The notes: generated by a model from the sequence alone, not told the origin. 20,033 nt of DNA from CAYURH01 sp964447105 (GCA_964447105.1 CAYURH010000020.1:1-20033), one strand, 5' to 3'; shown: positions 1 through 6,820, numbered from the stretch's first letter. Numbers and translations: made by a program.

Positions 1-178
1 CACCTATTCCGGCACCCACCGCATCTTTGTAGGCTTGGGCGACGGCCGCAAAGCCATGCGCGCTGCCGCCAACTATGAGTAGTTTGCCGGCAAATGCTTT
101 TTGTTCTGGCCGCTGCCATTCGATATCAGGAAATAGCGGCTGTTCGGGTGACTGTTTGCGCCAATAATCAAAATCCAT
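1..178 (-). CDS. Partial hypothetical protein, possibly ribokinase-like fold (3' end outside window)
   Basis: The ATG is at 178 and the frame stays open to the window edge, so only the first 59 residues are present. The start reads MDFDYWRKQSPEQPLF, followed by a strand-turn segment GKLLIVGGSAHGF and an AYKDAVGAGIG segment. The GGS turn after a hydrophobic strand and the later GAGIG resemble the N-terminal region of ribokinase-like proteins such as the C-terminal domain of NAD(P)H-hydrate dehydratase (YjeF/NnrD). That resemblance is from memory of motif shape and is weak. It lies upstream on the same strand as nothing else visible; the DUF5684-type gene precedes it with 43 nt between. Substrate and function cannot be stated from this fragment. 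Coding is likely because codon use matches the neighbouring core genes. Confidence 0.55.
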   Translation of the reverse strand, partial: MDFDYWRKQSPEQPLFPDIEWQRPEQKAFAGKLLIVGGSAHGFAAVAQAYKDAVGAGIG

Positions 179-221
179 GACTCTATTGTATAGCCATGGA
201 TTTGATTTGCGAACAAGTAGC

Positions 222-749
222 TTAGGCAGCTGGTGCTTGCGGTGTGTGTGTTGGACCAGCGTGGTGCTGCGGATGTTGCATAGCTGCGGGGCCCATGTAC
301 TTAGCTTTGCCAAAGGCGAGCATTGGGTAGCCTACCACACCCACAAACAGAAGCAGTAGTGTGTAGCCTACGTCTTTGCCAAACGATTTAGCCAAGTCGT
401 TGGTAGTAATCACGCTTACGATCATGAGTGGGATGAAACCAACCCAGGGGATGAAGCCAAGCAGGAACAGGAATACCCACCATGTGGGTCGGCCGACAAT
501 TTCGAGGAGCACAATGTAGTTGTAGATAGGCACGATCGCAGCCCAACCTGGTTTGCCGGCTTTGGTGAAGATTTTCCACATGCTGACAAGCATCAGGATA
601 CCGACGATTAGGGTTGGGATCATAATGACCCAGAAGACCATCCAAAACGCACCTACGTCGCTGCTGGTGAGCGTGGAAGGGCTGGAATTATAGTAGTAAT
701 CATAGTCCGACGTGGCGGTGGCTAGCGTCGTTACAAGTGCGTTGAGCAT
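222..749 (-). CDS. DUF5684-type small integral membrane protein
   Basis: A 175-residue membrane protein. Residues 1-30 are a short Ser/Thr/Tyr-rich, probably extracytoplasmic segment. Hydrophobic segments lie near 34-57, 73-85, 90-116 and 129-146, with a His/Pro/Ala-rich tail from about 155. The block W58-K-I-F-x-K-A-G-K-P-G-W-A-A-I-x-P-I-Y-N (58-77) is the signature of the DUF5684 family, small membrane proteins common in Gram-positives and CPR, sometimes found near signal peptidases; no biochemical function is established that I know of. The ATG at 749 has an AAAGG Shine-Dalgarno 6 nt upstream, which supports this start. It is downstream of exonuclease III on the same strand with about 75 nt between, so it may have its own promoter. 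Confidence 0.75.
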   Translation of the reverse strand: MLNALVTTLATATSDYDYYYNSSPSTLTSSDVGAFWMVFWVIMIPTLIVGILMLVSMWKIFTKAGKPGWAAIVPIYNYIVLLEIVGRPTWWVFLFLLGFIPWVGFIPLMIVSVITTNDLAKSFGKDVGYTLLLLFVGVVGYPMLAFGKAKYMGPAAMQHPQHHAGPTHTPQAPAA

Positions 750-824
750 GTGAACCTTTCTATTATTCTTATGGCGTTATTAAAGCACGCGCGATCACGA
801 TTGTAAACTGAAACACAGCTGTGG

Positions 825-1622
825 CTAGAGATCGATGGTTACGCTAATAGGACAGTGGTCTGACCCCATGATGTCGGCGTGGATGGCAGCGGCTTTGATG
901 TGCGGCCGTAGGCTCTCCGACGCTAGCCAGTAGTCGATGCGCCAGCCCACGTTGTTGGCGCGGGCGTTGGCCCAATGAGTCCACCAGGTGTAATGGCCAT
1001 TGCCCTGTACAAACATGCGCAAGGTGTCTATGAATCCAGCGTTTACGAAATTATCAAAGCCTTCGCGCTCTTCGGCAGTAAAGCCTTTTTTGCCGATGTT
1101 CGGTTTGGGGCGCGCCAAATCGTCTTCGGTGTGTGCCACGTTGAGATCACCGCAAAAAAGCACCGGTTTCTTTTTTTCGAGCTGTTTCATATATTCCAAG
1201 AATGCTGGGTCCCAATGCTTGTGGCGCAGCGGGATGCGGCTCAAGCCATCTTTGGCGTTGGGGGTGTACACAGTGACCACATAGAATTTGTCGAATTCGG
1301 CGGCAATGATGCGGCCTTCGGTCGACGAGTCGCGATCTTTGTCGTCGGTGAGGTCGTATTTTTGGGCGATATCGTCGGGGAAATCGCTTGCCACGCTGAG
1401 CGGTTTAATTTTGCTAAATATCGCTGTGCCGGAGTAGCCGGCTTTTTTGGCTGAATTCCAATATTCGTGATAGTCGGGCAGGTTGATTTCGGCCTGGCCC
1501 TGCTGAGCTTTGGTTTCTTGTAGGCACAAAATATCGGGCTGCTCTTTTTTGACGAACGGCACAAAAGTGTCTTTGCGAATCACGGCGCGGATGCCATTGA
1601 CGTTCCAGGAATATAACTTCAT
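825..1622 (-). CDS. xth: Exodeoxyribonuclease III (AP endonuclease family)
   Basis: Mg-dependent 3'-5' exonuclease/AP endonuclease of base-excision repair. The 265-residue protein is the usual family length. It carries the expected catalytic blocks: SWNVNGIRA (5-13) with Asn7, LQETK with Glu36, YTPNA with Tyr119, CGDLNVAH with Asp159 and Asn161, GWRIDY with Asp230, and GSDHCPI with the Asp255-His256 pair. I choose the ATG at 1622 (MKLYSWN) rather than the in-frame ATG at 1637 because the family begins with MKLxSWNVNG. A TATACT box sits exactly 6 nt before that ATG, which suggests a leaderless mRNA starting at the initiation codon. The upstream neighbour is the divergent GC-rich gene at 1708. 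Confidence 0.95.
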   Translation of the reverse strand: MKLYSWNVNGIRAVIRKDTFVPFVKKEQPDILCLQETKAQQGQAEINLPDYHEYWNSAKKAGYSGTAIFSKIKPLSVASDFPDDIAQKYDLTDDKDRDSSTEGRIIAAEFDKFYVVTVYTPNAKDGLSRIPLRHKHWDPAFLEYMKQLEKKKPVLFCGDLNVAHTEDDLARPKPNIGKKGFTAEEREGFDNFVNAGFIDTLRMFVQGNGHYTWWTHWANARANNVGWRIDYWLASESLRPHIKAAAIHADIMGSDHCPISVTIDL

Positions 1623-1628
1623 GACATT

Positions 1629-1634
1629 AGTATA
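1629..1634 (-). promoter_or_regulatory. -10 box of xth, leaderless type
   Basis: On the minus strand TATACT is followed by AATGTC and then the ATG at 1622. A start site about 7 nt after a sigma-70 -10 box would coincide with the A of the ATG. No convincing -35 is visible. Inferred from sequence only. Confidence 0.5.
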
Positions 1635-1686
1635 CATGAGTAGCAGCTATTTTATATTTATTGTATAAATATGTATATAGCATTAG

Positions 1687-1700
1687 CTCCGACCCCGGAG
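1687..1700 (+). promoter_or_regulatory. Hairpin covering the Shine-Dalgarno of unit A
   Basis: CTCCG-ACCC-CGGAG is a perfect 5-bp stem whose 3' arm contains the GGAG of the ribosome binding site. In the folded form the site would be occluded. Upstream, 1649-1680 is strongly AT-rich with TATAAA-like boxes, the probable promoter, but I cannot fix one -35/-10 pair. Confidence 0.4.
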
Positions 1701-1707
1701 GGTGTAT

Positions 1708-2238
1708 ATGGATTTGACGCTCGAGGGTCTCTACGCCGGAGGTTTCGGTCGGATTCTCACGATGGCAATGTTCATGCTGTTCTTTTTCACTGCCGCTGCG
1801 CTGTTGACGCGGCTCAGGCCAGACGGTCAGACCGCCTCGGCACATCTGATGCCGCTCATCATCGCCTTCATCGTGGACCAGTGGGTGGGTGTGTTGCTCG
1901 ACGAGCACATCGGCCACCGCTGGATCTGCAACCTACTGCTCGTTGCTGGACTTTTCCAGGCCATCGTGGCGTTCTGGATGTGGGCGGTGTGGCGAGAAGG
2001 CTGGCGCTGGCGCCGGGTGCTGGGGGCGCTGTTCTTGGTGGCGAGTTTTGTGTACACACTCAAAACGTACGTCATCTGGAACGGCGCCAACCTGCACGAT
2101 TTGGCGGCACGCGGATACGGCTACCAGCCCGATCCGCTGCCGCCGGCTGTGATTATCGTGGTGGTGGTCGTGTTCGTGACGGCAGCCGCGTACGGTTTCT
2201 GGCGTCGTACATTCCCGCGGATGACCATCGGCGGCTGA
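1708..2238 (+). CDS. GC-rich orphan membrane protein, about five TM segments (unit A)
   Basis: I do not recognise this 176-residue protein. Predicted membrane segments lie near 14-34, 46-66, 72-93, 104-124 and 146-164; Arg/Trp-rich patches (WREGWRWRR, 95-103) and the basic C-terminus (WRRTFPRM) probably lie on the cytoplasmic face. GGAGGG at 1697-1702 lies 5 nt before the ATG at 1708, which decides this start over the in-frame GTG at 1702. A 60-nt stretch (1801-1860) counted by hand is 65% G+C, well above xth and smpB on either side. It is the only GC-rich unit on the plus strand and is convergent with smpB. A GC hairpin follows the stop by 9 nt. It shows the shared islet architecture described in the findings. 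Confidence 0.8.
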   Translation: MDLTLEGLYAGGFGRILTMAMFMLFFFTAAALLTRLRPDGQTASAHLMPLIIAFIVDQWVGVLLDEHIGHRWICNLLLVAGLFQAIVAFWMWAVWREGWRWRRVLGALFLVASFVYTLKTYVIWNGANLHDLAARGYGYQPDPLPPAVIIVVVVVFVTAAAYGFWRRTFPRMTIGG

Positions 2239-2247
2239 CAATCGCCT

Positions 2248-2274
2248 GGGCGCGCACCTGAACGGTGTGCGCCC
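2248..2274 (+). terminator. GC-rich hairpin after unit A (no U-tract)
   Basis: GGGCGCGCACC, loop TGAAC, GGTGTGCGCCC: an 11-bp stem with one G-U pair starting 9 nt after the stop codon. The sequence that follows is not T-rich, so it is not a canonical intrinsic terminator; it may act in 3'-end stability or with another factor. Confidence 0.55.
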
Positions 2275-2305
2275 ACGGCGGCAAAGCCAATGCTATAAAA
2301 CGAAC

Positions 2306-2776
2306 TTATTTTTGCTGCATCATGCGGCTATGTTCACGCTCGAGGTCGCGGCGTTTGATAGTTTCGCGTTTGTCGTAAAGCTTTTTGCCTTTGGCCAAGG
2401 CGATTTTGAGTTTGACGAATCGTGTGCGGGTGGACATGCTGAGGGGCACGATGGTCATGCCCTGATCTTTGGCTGCTTGTATTTCTATAATTTCTTTCTT
2501 TTTGGCGAGTAGTTTGCGCGGGTTGGTCTCGACAGTGCGCTCGCTTTTGCCGGGCTGTGTGTGGATGACTGAAAATGAGGCGTTGGTGAGCCATAATTCA
2601 CCATCTTTGAGTGTGACATAACTCCCCTTTAGGCTTACCTGCCCGGTACGCGCCGCTTTGACTTCGGGCCCATTGAGAACAATACCTACGTCGTAGGTGT
2701 CGTGCAACATGTAATCAAACCGCGCGCGGCGATTGTCGATAGTGGCGTGGATAGGTTTGGCAGATTTGTGAGCCAT
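2306..2776 (-). CDS. smpB: SsrA-binding protein SmpB
   Basis: SmpB binds tmRNA and delivers it to stalled ribosomes in trans-translation. The 156-residue length is typical. Family landmarks are visible: an N-terminal NRRARFDY strand (17-24), the core block GIVLNGPEVKAAR (31-43), GSYVTLKDGELWL (51-63), HTQPGKSERT, the RKLLAKKKEI segment (87-96) and the basic C-terminal tail KGKKLYDKRETIKRRDLERE that enters the mRNA channel. It starts at ATG 2776, 6 nt after a TACAAT box, again suggesting a leaderless transcript. Its 3' end faces unit A and its promoter region abuts the 3' end of unit B. No tmRNA gene is seen in this window. Confidence 0.97.
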   Translation of the reverse strand: MAHKSAKPIHATIDNRRARFDYMLHDTYDVGIVLNGPEVKAARTGQVSLKGSYVTLKDGELWLTNASFSVIHTQPGKSERTVETNPRKLLAKKKEIIEIQAAKDQGMTIVPLSMSTRTRFVKLKIALAKGKKLYDKRETIKRRDLEREHSRMMQQK

Positions 2777-2782
2777 AGCAGT

Positions 2783-2788
2783 ATTGTA
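2783..2788 (-). promoter_or_regulatory. -10 box of smpB, leaderless type
   Basis: TACAAT on the minus strand, then ACTGCT, then the ATG at 2776. The -35 position (17 bp upstream) falls inside the palindrome at 2795-2812, so that palindrome could influence smpB initiation. Confidence 0.5.
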
Positions 2789-2794
2789 CTAAAA

Positions 2795-2812
2795 ATACCC
2801 CATATGGGGTAT
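2795..2812 (-). terminator. 18-nt perfect palindrome followed by T5 between unit B and smpB
   Basis: ATACCCCATATGGGGTAT is fully self-complementary. On the minus strand it is followed by a T5 run, so it can act as an intrinsic terminator (7-bp stem, ATAT loop) for transcription coming from unit B. Its dyad also looks like an operator of the general type bound by CsoR-family repressors, and it overlaps the expected -35 of smpB. The sequence alone cannot separate the two roles. Confidence 0.6.
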
Positions 2813-2820
2813 CGTGCGTT

Positions 2821-2857
2821 GCCAGCACCCGGCCGCAGGTGCGGACCGGGTGCTGGC
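2821..2857 (-). terminator. GC-rich hairpin after unit B (no U-tract)
   Basis: Arms GCCAGCACCCGG and CCGGGTGCTGGC pair perfectly, and an inner CCGC-AGGT-GCGG stem extends the helix to 16 bp with a single bulged A. It begins 9 nt after the stop of the hydrolase gene. No U-tract follows. The outer stem and flank are nearly identical to the hairpin of unit C. Confidence 0.6.
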
Positions 2858-2865
2858 TGGAGAGG

Positions 2866-3777
2866 TCAGCTCATCATGGCGAGCAGCTCGTTTTCGAGCG
2901 GCTCAGGCATCTCGTCGATCGGCACGTGCGAGTGCCAGTCAGACAGGGACGTCGGCGCTGGGTTGGCGTTGGGGAACGCTGCCAGCGTGAGGTCCCAAGC
3001 TCGACTGGCATCGACTTCTCTGTCGGTGTCCATGAAGCTCTTGAAGTACCGGAGTGTACCCCGGAACTCCTTGAACTCGTTGGGTGCTGGCGGTTTGACA
3101 CCACCCAGCCACCACGGCATCGCCAGGAACTGTGCCTGGTCGGCCCGCGCGGCCGACGTGATGCCCAGCAGCCGTGTCACCGGTCCGTCGAGCAGCGGCA
3201 GCAGCGTCACCTTGCGGCGATGCTTGATGCAGCCACGATCGACTGGCGTCGCCACCATGGCCACGACCAGGTTGTCGCCCTGGAAGTCGCGCATGATGAT
3301 GGGGTGCCGCCGGAGTAGCTTCAGGATGACCTTGCCGCCCATGGACACGCCGACAAGCGTGATCTGGTGGTAGCCGCCCTGTACGATGATGTGGTAGAGC
3401 CTGTCGGCGATGCGCGCGGCGTTGAACCCACGCGAATCGTACTTGAGGCTGTAGACGTCACCACGCTCTCGCAGTCGCGGGAGCTTCGAGAAGATGTCTT
3501 CACCATCGCCGTTGTAGCCGGGCAACACGAAGATCGCCCGGGTGTTGGACATCTGGATGGACTGGACGAATTCGGGTTGAGCCCAGATTCGCCGAGGGTC
3601 CGCCAGACCGGCGCCGGTGTTGATCACCAGCGCTGCGGCGCTCACGATGACCGTCGCCAGAACCAGCGTGCTGATCCGTGCGGCGATGCCGTCCGGCGAG
3701 GGCAGGAGCTGCAGCAGGTACTTGGCGCCAAAGACGCCCGCCGCTGTCAGAACCAACCCCCCAAAGAACCGTATCAT
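2866..3777 (-). CDS. GC-rich membrane-anchored alpha/beta-hydrolase-like protein (unit B)
   Basis: Two N-terminal hydrophobic segments (about 4-25 and 33-52) are followed by an alpha/beta-hydrolase-type domain. FVLPGYNGDGED (83-94) is the first strand with an oxyanion-type turn, and GVSMGG (143-148) is the nucleophile elbow with Ser145. A likely acid and the His are not certain; His282 or His284 in DWHSHVP are candidates. Substrate is unknown; a lipid or ester on the outer membrane face is one possibility. I choose the ATG at 3777 because GGTGA lies about 5 nt upstream; ATGs at 3789 and 3816 are in frame, so the N-terminus could be up to 13 residues longer. A 60-nt stretch (3181-3240) is 67% G+C. 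It sits directly downstream of unit C on the same strand but has its own TATAAT box. Confidence 0.75.
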   Translation of the reverse strand: MIRFFGGLVLTAAGVFGAKYLLQLLPSPDGIAARISTLVLATVIVSAAALVINTGAGLADPRRIWAQPEFVQSIQMSNTRAIFVLPGYNGDGEDIFSKLPRLRERGDVYSLKYDSRGFNAARIADRLYHIIVQGGYHQITLVGVSMGGKVILKLLRRHPIIMRDFQGDNLVVAMVATPVDRGCIKHRRKVTLLPLLDGPVTRLLGITSAARADQAQFLAMPWWLGGVKPPAPNEFKEFRGTLRYFKSFMDTDREVDASRAWDLTLAAFPNANPAPTSLSDWHSHVPIDEMPEPLENELLAMMS

Positions 3778-3805
3778 CTGTTTCACCATCCGTATCGATG
3801 GGACG

Positions 3806-3840
3806 ATCCGGCACATAGCCGGATGAACATAAATATTATA
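3806..3840 (-). promoter_or_regulatory. Promoter -10 and leader hairpin of unit B
   Basis: Minus-strand TATAAT is at 3835-3840 with a TAGTCA-like -35 17 bp upstream (4 of 6 matches to TTGACA). The predicted leader contains a perfect 7-bp stem ATCCGGC/GCCGGAT with a 5-nt loop at 3806-3824. A second short stem, CCATC/GATGG at 3786-3801, lies near the start codon region. Confidence 0.5.
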
Positions 3841-3890
3841 CCATATTTATTTATGTATGACTATATTTAGATAAGTTCTGATTTTGCGTT

Positions 3891-3925
3891 GCCAGCGCCC
3901 GACGACTGTGCTGTCGGGCGCTGGC
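3891..3925 (-). terminator. GC-rich hairpin after unit C (no U-tract)
   Basis: GCCAGCGCCCGAC and GTCGGGCGCTGGC form a perfect 13-bp stem around a 9-nt loop, starting 8 nt after the stop of the unit C gene. No U-tract follows on the minus strand. Plus-strand TGCGTTGCCAGC precedes both this hairpin and that of unit B. Confidence 0.6.
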
Positions 3926-3932
3926 AGTGGAG

Positions 3933-4628
3933 CTAGCTGCGCGCCGGGCGCCAGTGCGCCCAGTCCATCTCCACGTCCATCCAGTGTGGGTTGCACCACC
4001 ACGGATGTGATTGCGGCAGATGGAACCGGTACTGGTCGATCACGGCGAACCCTCCCCAGATCACGATCACGATGCAGAGGGCCATCAAGCCATCCCCTCG
4101 CGCCACAGGCGTGAGCAGGAGCGGCAGGATGGTGGCCAGCAGCGCCCCGGTGAGAGCCATGAAGATGCCCAGGTTGTGGAACCACGACGTCGCTGCGTCG
4201 TGCAACCGCTCATCCAGGCTGAGCGAATGGCTGTCGGCGCGTCCACCGCTCAGGTGGAACACTATGCCGACGCCCAGGCCGATGAGGCCGGCGATGAGCA
4301 GCCAGCCGTAGCTTTTCCAACCGTCGGCAATGGCGGCGCCGTGCTTGGCCCACGCTTTGGCGGTGAACCACGTGGCCACCACCAGCGCGGCTTCGCCCAC
4401 CGTGGCTGAGTAGGGGATGTTCAGGAGCGTTACGTTGGCCAGACTCGGCTGGCGGTCCTGTACGAATACCCACACGATAGCTATAGCCATCGGGCTGGTG
4501 AACAGCACCAGCGCCGCGCTCAGTAGAGCGCGACCATACATGATGCTCAGTGTGAGTGCTGTCAGACAGCCTCCACCGAGCACCAGCGTGGCGATGATGA
4601 ACAGTATCTTGCCAGTGAAGGCAGACAA
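3933..4628 (-). CDS. GC-rich polytopic membrane protein, about six TM segments (unit C)
   Basis: I do not recognise this 231-residue protein. Predicted membrane segments lie near 7-30, 34-56, 75-90, 107-126, 152-174 and 181-198. A polar loop after the fourth segment holds DSHSLSLDERLHD (132-144). The C-terminal tail is rich in Trp and His (HPWWCNPHW, 208-216), suggesting a metal or interface site, but no known motif is clear. The start is a TTG at 4628 with GAGGAG 6 nt upstream, which fixes it. The -35 of its promoter begins 3 nt after the stop of the upstream glycosyltransferase, so the gene is packed against a core gene while keeping its own expression signals. G+C is visibly higher than in that glycosyltransferase. 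Confidence 0.75.
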   Translation of the reverse strand: MSAFTGKILFIIATLVLGGGCLTALTLSIMYGRALLSAALVLFTSPMAIAIVWVFVQDRQPSLANVTLLNIPYSATVGEAALVVATWFTAKAWAKHGAAIADGWKSYGWLLIAGLIGLGVGIVFHLSGGRADSHSLSLDERLHDAATSWFHNLGIFMALTGALLATILPLLLTPVARGDGLMALCIVIVIWGGFAVIDQYRFHLPQSHPWWCNPHWMDVEMDWAHWRPARS

Positions 4629-4657
4629 AGCGTACTCCTCAGGTAGTCGCTGAGCAG

Positions 4658-4686
4658 ATTATATAATAATTATTGCTTTTAAACAA
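4658..4686 (-). promoter_or_regulatory. Sigma-70-type promoter of unit C
   Basis: TTGTTT (4681-4686), a 17-bp spacer and TATAAT (4658-4663) on the minus strand. The downstream leader contains CTCAG-CGACTAC-CTGAG (4638-4654), whose 3' arm overlaps the GAGGAG ribosome binding site. Confidence 0.6.
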
Positions 4687-4688
4687 CT

Positions 4689-5762
4689 CTATGCGTCGGT
4701 TTTGCGGAGGTCTTTTATGATGCGGAGTAATTGTTTGGCCGAATTATCCCAGCTGAATTTTTGAGCTTGCTCCAAACCTTTTTTAGAGTATCCCGCGGCA
4801 ACTTTGGGGTCTTCGAGCTTGCGCACTGCGGCTGCAAATTCTTCGGGTGAATCTGGGCTACAATACTGCGCTGCTTTGCCGCCGACTTCGTGGAAAATTT
4901 CCATGTCGGTGCAGATAACTGGTGTGCCCATGCCCATAGCTTCGATGATGGGCAGGCCAAATCCTTCAGCGCGCGACGCACTGGTGGCGGCCGTCGCGCT
5001 AGAAAGTAGCTGATACATCTTTTTGTCGGGGGCACCATTCCAAAACGTGATTTGGCGCGGATTGTGCGCTATTTCAAGGAGCTGCAATTTGCGTTCAGGC
5101 CACACCGGGCTCGTGAAGTGCATAGTGTATTCGGGTAATAGGTTCATCATGCGCACCAGTAAGTCGTGATTTTTGTAGGCCATAAATGACCCGACAAATA
5201 CCAAATCTTTTTTGATGTGCTTGGCGCGAGCTATGCCGTGGTGGGCATCAGGAGCGTTATACACTACCCCAACTGGGCGGTCGGTCAAATGCATTTGTTC
5301 AATTTCTTTTTTGGATGTGTGACTCACCGTCACCACTGTGTCGGCCAGATTTAGGAGCAATCGTTGCGGCCAACTGGCTTTAAACGATAGCTTCCAAAGC
5401 CAGCGTACAAACTGAGGTAGGTTGCGTGGCGGCGTAGGGTATTTGTAATAAATGGTGTCTTGCATAGTCAAAATGAGTTTGTAGCGGCGCCGCCAGCTAC
5501 CCATGACCTGCAGCGGGCTAAATACTACGTCGGCCCCCAGCTTGTTGAGTTTGGGGGCAATGAACAGTTCGCGCCATGACATGGGGTTGTTTAGCACGAC
5601 GTGGTTCATACCCTCGGGGAACATAGTAAGCTGCCTCTTGTCGTGCACAATGATAGTGACTGGATGAATTTTGGCTAGCGCCATCACTAGCTCGGTGCCG
5701 TAGCGACTCACGCCAAAATGTGTCGGATACGTGGTCCAGCGGGCATCGAAGAAGATGTTCAT
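4689..5762 (-). CDS. GT4-family glycosyltransferase
   Basis: A 357-residue GT-B fold glycosyltransferase that should transfer a sugar from a nucleotide-sugar donor to an envelope glycan or lipid. The N-terminal Rossmann domain begins MNIFFDARW and includes the GVSRYGTEL glycine-rich turn (17-25). The linker segment TVSHTSKKEI (145-154) is typical of group 1 enzymes. The C-terminal domain starts with LVFVGSFMAYKNHDLL (187-202), and the E-x7-E donor-binding motif is SRAEGFGLPIIEAMG with Glu266 and Glu274. There is no membrane segment. The ATG lies only 5 nt after the upstream gene's stop, so the two are probably co-transcribed. Donor and acceptor cannot be told from sequence. Confidence 0.9.
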   Translation of the reverse strand: MNIFFDARWTTYPTHFGVSRYGTELVMALAKIHPVTIIVHDKRQLTMFPEGMNHVVLNNPMSWRELFIAPKLNKLGADVVFSPLQVMGSWRRRYKLILTMQDTIYYKYPTPPRNLPQFVRWLWKLSFKASWPQRLLLNLADTVVTVSHTSKKEIEQMHLTDRPVGVVYNAPDAHHGIARAKHIKKDLVFVGSFMAYKNHDLLVRMMNLLPEYTMHFTSPVWPERKLQLLEIAHNPRQITFWNGAPDKKMYQLLSSATAATSASRAEGFGLPIIEAMGMGTPVICTDMEIFHEVGGKAAQYCSPDSPEEFAAAVRKLEDPKVAAGYSKKGLEQAQKFSWDNSAKQLLRIIKDLRKTDA

Positions 5763-5767
5763 ATGGT

Positions 5768-6754
5768 TTACTGTAGCATAACCTTTGGCAGCGCATTATT
5801 AATATGCCATTTTGGTGGAAAAAACAGATCGACTGGTTGGGCGGAGCGTGCGTATTTGGCTTTAATTCGTTTGCGCGCACTGGCCAGCTGCGGCACGGCC
5901 TGGCGGCAATATTTGTCGGTTTCACAGAAAAGCCCCTGGCAATCAATGGCGTGCAGTGGTCGCCCCCACAAACCCGTAAATGGTAGATTTAGCCGCGCGA
6001 ATTCTTTTTGTTGATTTTCTACCATCCACTGTATGATTTCGGCCGGTTTGTAATCGCCTAGGTCGGCAAAACATTTTTTTATACCCCGCAGTGCGCCGGG
6101 GCCGGCTTGGGTAAATTCATTTTCCGAAAAATTAACAAGCGCCGAATAGTTAAGGTCGATCGCAATTTGATAACTCATAAAATCACCCATAAGTGGATAG
6201 CCGTGTAAAAGATTGTAGATTTCGCGCAAGGATTTTGCGTTAAGTAACTGTTGGCCTAGGGTATTGGTTAAAAACATATGGCGAAACAGTTCGACATGAT
6301 TAAGATATTTTAGGCTTTGACCATAAGCATCGGCAGCGCATAAAATAAACGCTCCGGTATATAAACTGCCATTTTGCTGGCGAGCGTGCTGCAGCGCTTT
6401 GGTGAACGAGCCGTCGGCTAGATCGTGCAGTGTTGGGTAATGACCCAAAAAATCGTGAACACATTGCCAGGTTTCGATTTTGCTAAAGGTGCGGAAGGCG
6501 ATAATCTGAAACAAACGATCTTGTGGCGTGCAGTCCTCTGTGTGATAGCAGACATTGCGGATCATATATTGACTCACGCGATCGGCGGCACGAAAAACAT
6601 TGCAAAATTTATATGTCTGCAAAATAATGTCGTTCGTCCAGGGTGGCGGCAAACTGGCCACACGTTTTTCGAATATTGCTTGGCGTTCAGAAGCAAAATA
6701 CCAATAGTAATCATAGATTTCTGGGCGCGGTGTTGGCGGTTTGCGGGCCTTCAT
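5768..6754 (-). CDS. Protein resembling the helical domain of 5-hydroxymethyl-dU DNA kinase (HMUDK_hel / aGPT-PPlase-like)
   Basis: The 328-residue, mostly alpha-helical protein has blocks I associate, from memory, with the family called 5-hmdU DNA kinase helical domain or alpha-glutamyl/putrescinyl-thymine pyrophosphorylase clade. These are LPPPWTNDIILQTYKFCNVFRAADRVSQY (35-63), GYPLMGDFMSYQIAIDLNYS (185-204), TQAGPGALRGIKKCF (215-229) and DCQGLFCETDKYCR (271-284). In phages this domain belongs to thymine hypermodification pathways. No P-loop kinase domain is present, so it is a stand-alone copy. A 60-nt stretch (6181-6240) is only 42% G+C, lower than the core genes. It is the first gene of a pair with the GT4 gene (5 nt apart) and divergent from another GT4 gene. 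The bacterial function is unknown and base modification is a hypothesis. Confidence 0.6.
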   Translation of the reverse strand: MKARKPPTPRPEIYDYYWYFASERQAIFEKRVASLPPPWTNDIILQTYKFCNVFRAADRVSQYMIRNVCYHTEDCTPQDRLFQIIAFRTFSKIETWQCVHDFLGHYPTLHDLADGSFTKALQHARQQNGSLYTGAFILCAADAYGQSLKYLNHVELFRHMFLTNTLGQQLLNAKSLREIYNLLHGYPLMGDFMSYQIAIDLNYSALVNFSENEFTQAGPGALRGIKKCFADLGDYKPAEIIQWMVENQQKEFARLNLPFTGLWGRPLHAIDCQGLFCETDKYCRQAVPQLASARKRIKAKYARSAQPVDLFFPPKWHINNALPKVMLQ

Positions 6755-6808
6755 AATCTTCAGATTATCTACCGTCGGTCGGCGACATTCAAGGTAGTAT
6801 AGTTCTGT

Positions 6809-6814
6809 TATACT
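6809..6814 (+). promoter_or_regulatory. Extended -10 promoter of the second glycosyltransferase, leaderless type
   Basis: TG-T-TATACT ends exactly 6 nt (ATCCCC) before the ATG at 6821, so transcription would begin at the start codon. No Shine-Dalgarno is seen. The intergenic region 6755-6820 must also hold the divergent promoter of the kinase-like gene, for which only weak candidates are visible. Confidence 0.55.
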
Positions 6815-6820
6815 ATCCCC

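Noticed and set aside
2702..3373. A 223-codon plus-strand frame opposite smpB and the hydrolase.
   Set aside because: Its composition is Ser/Arg-rich as expected of an antisense GC-rich frame, and it covers two well-supported genes on the other strand.
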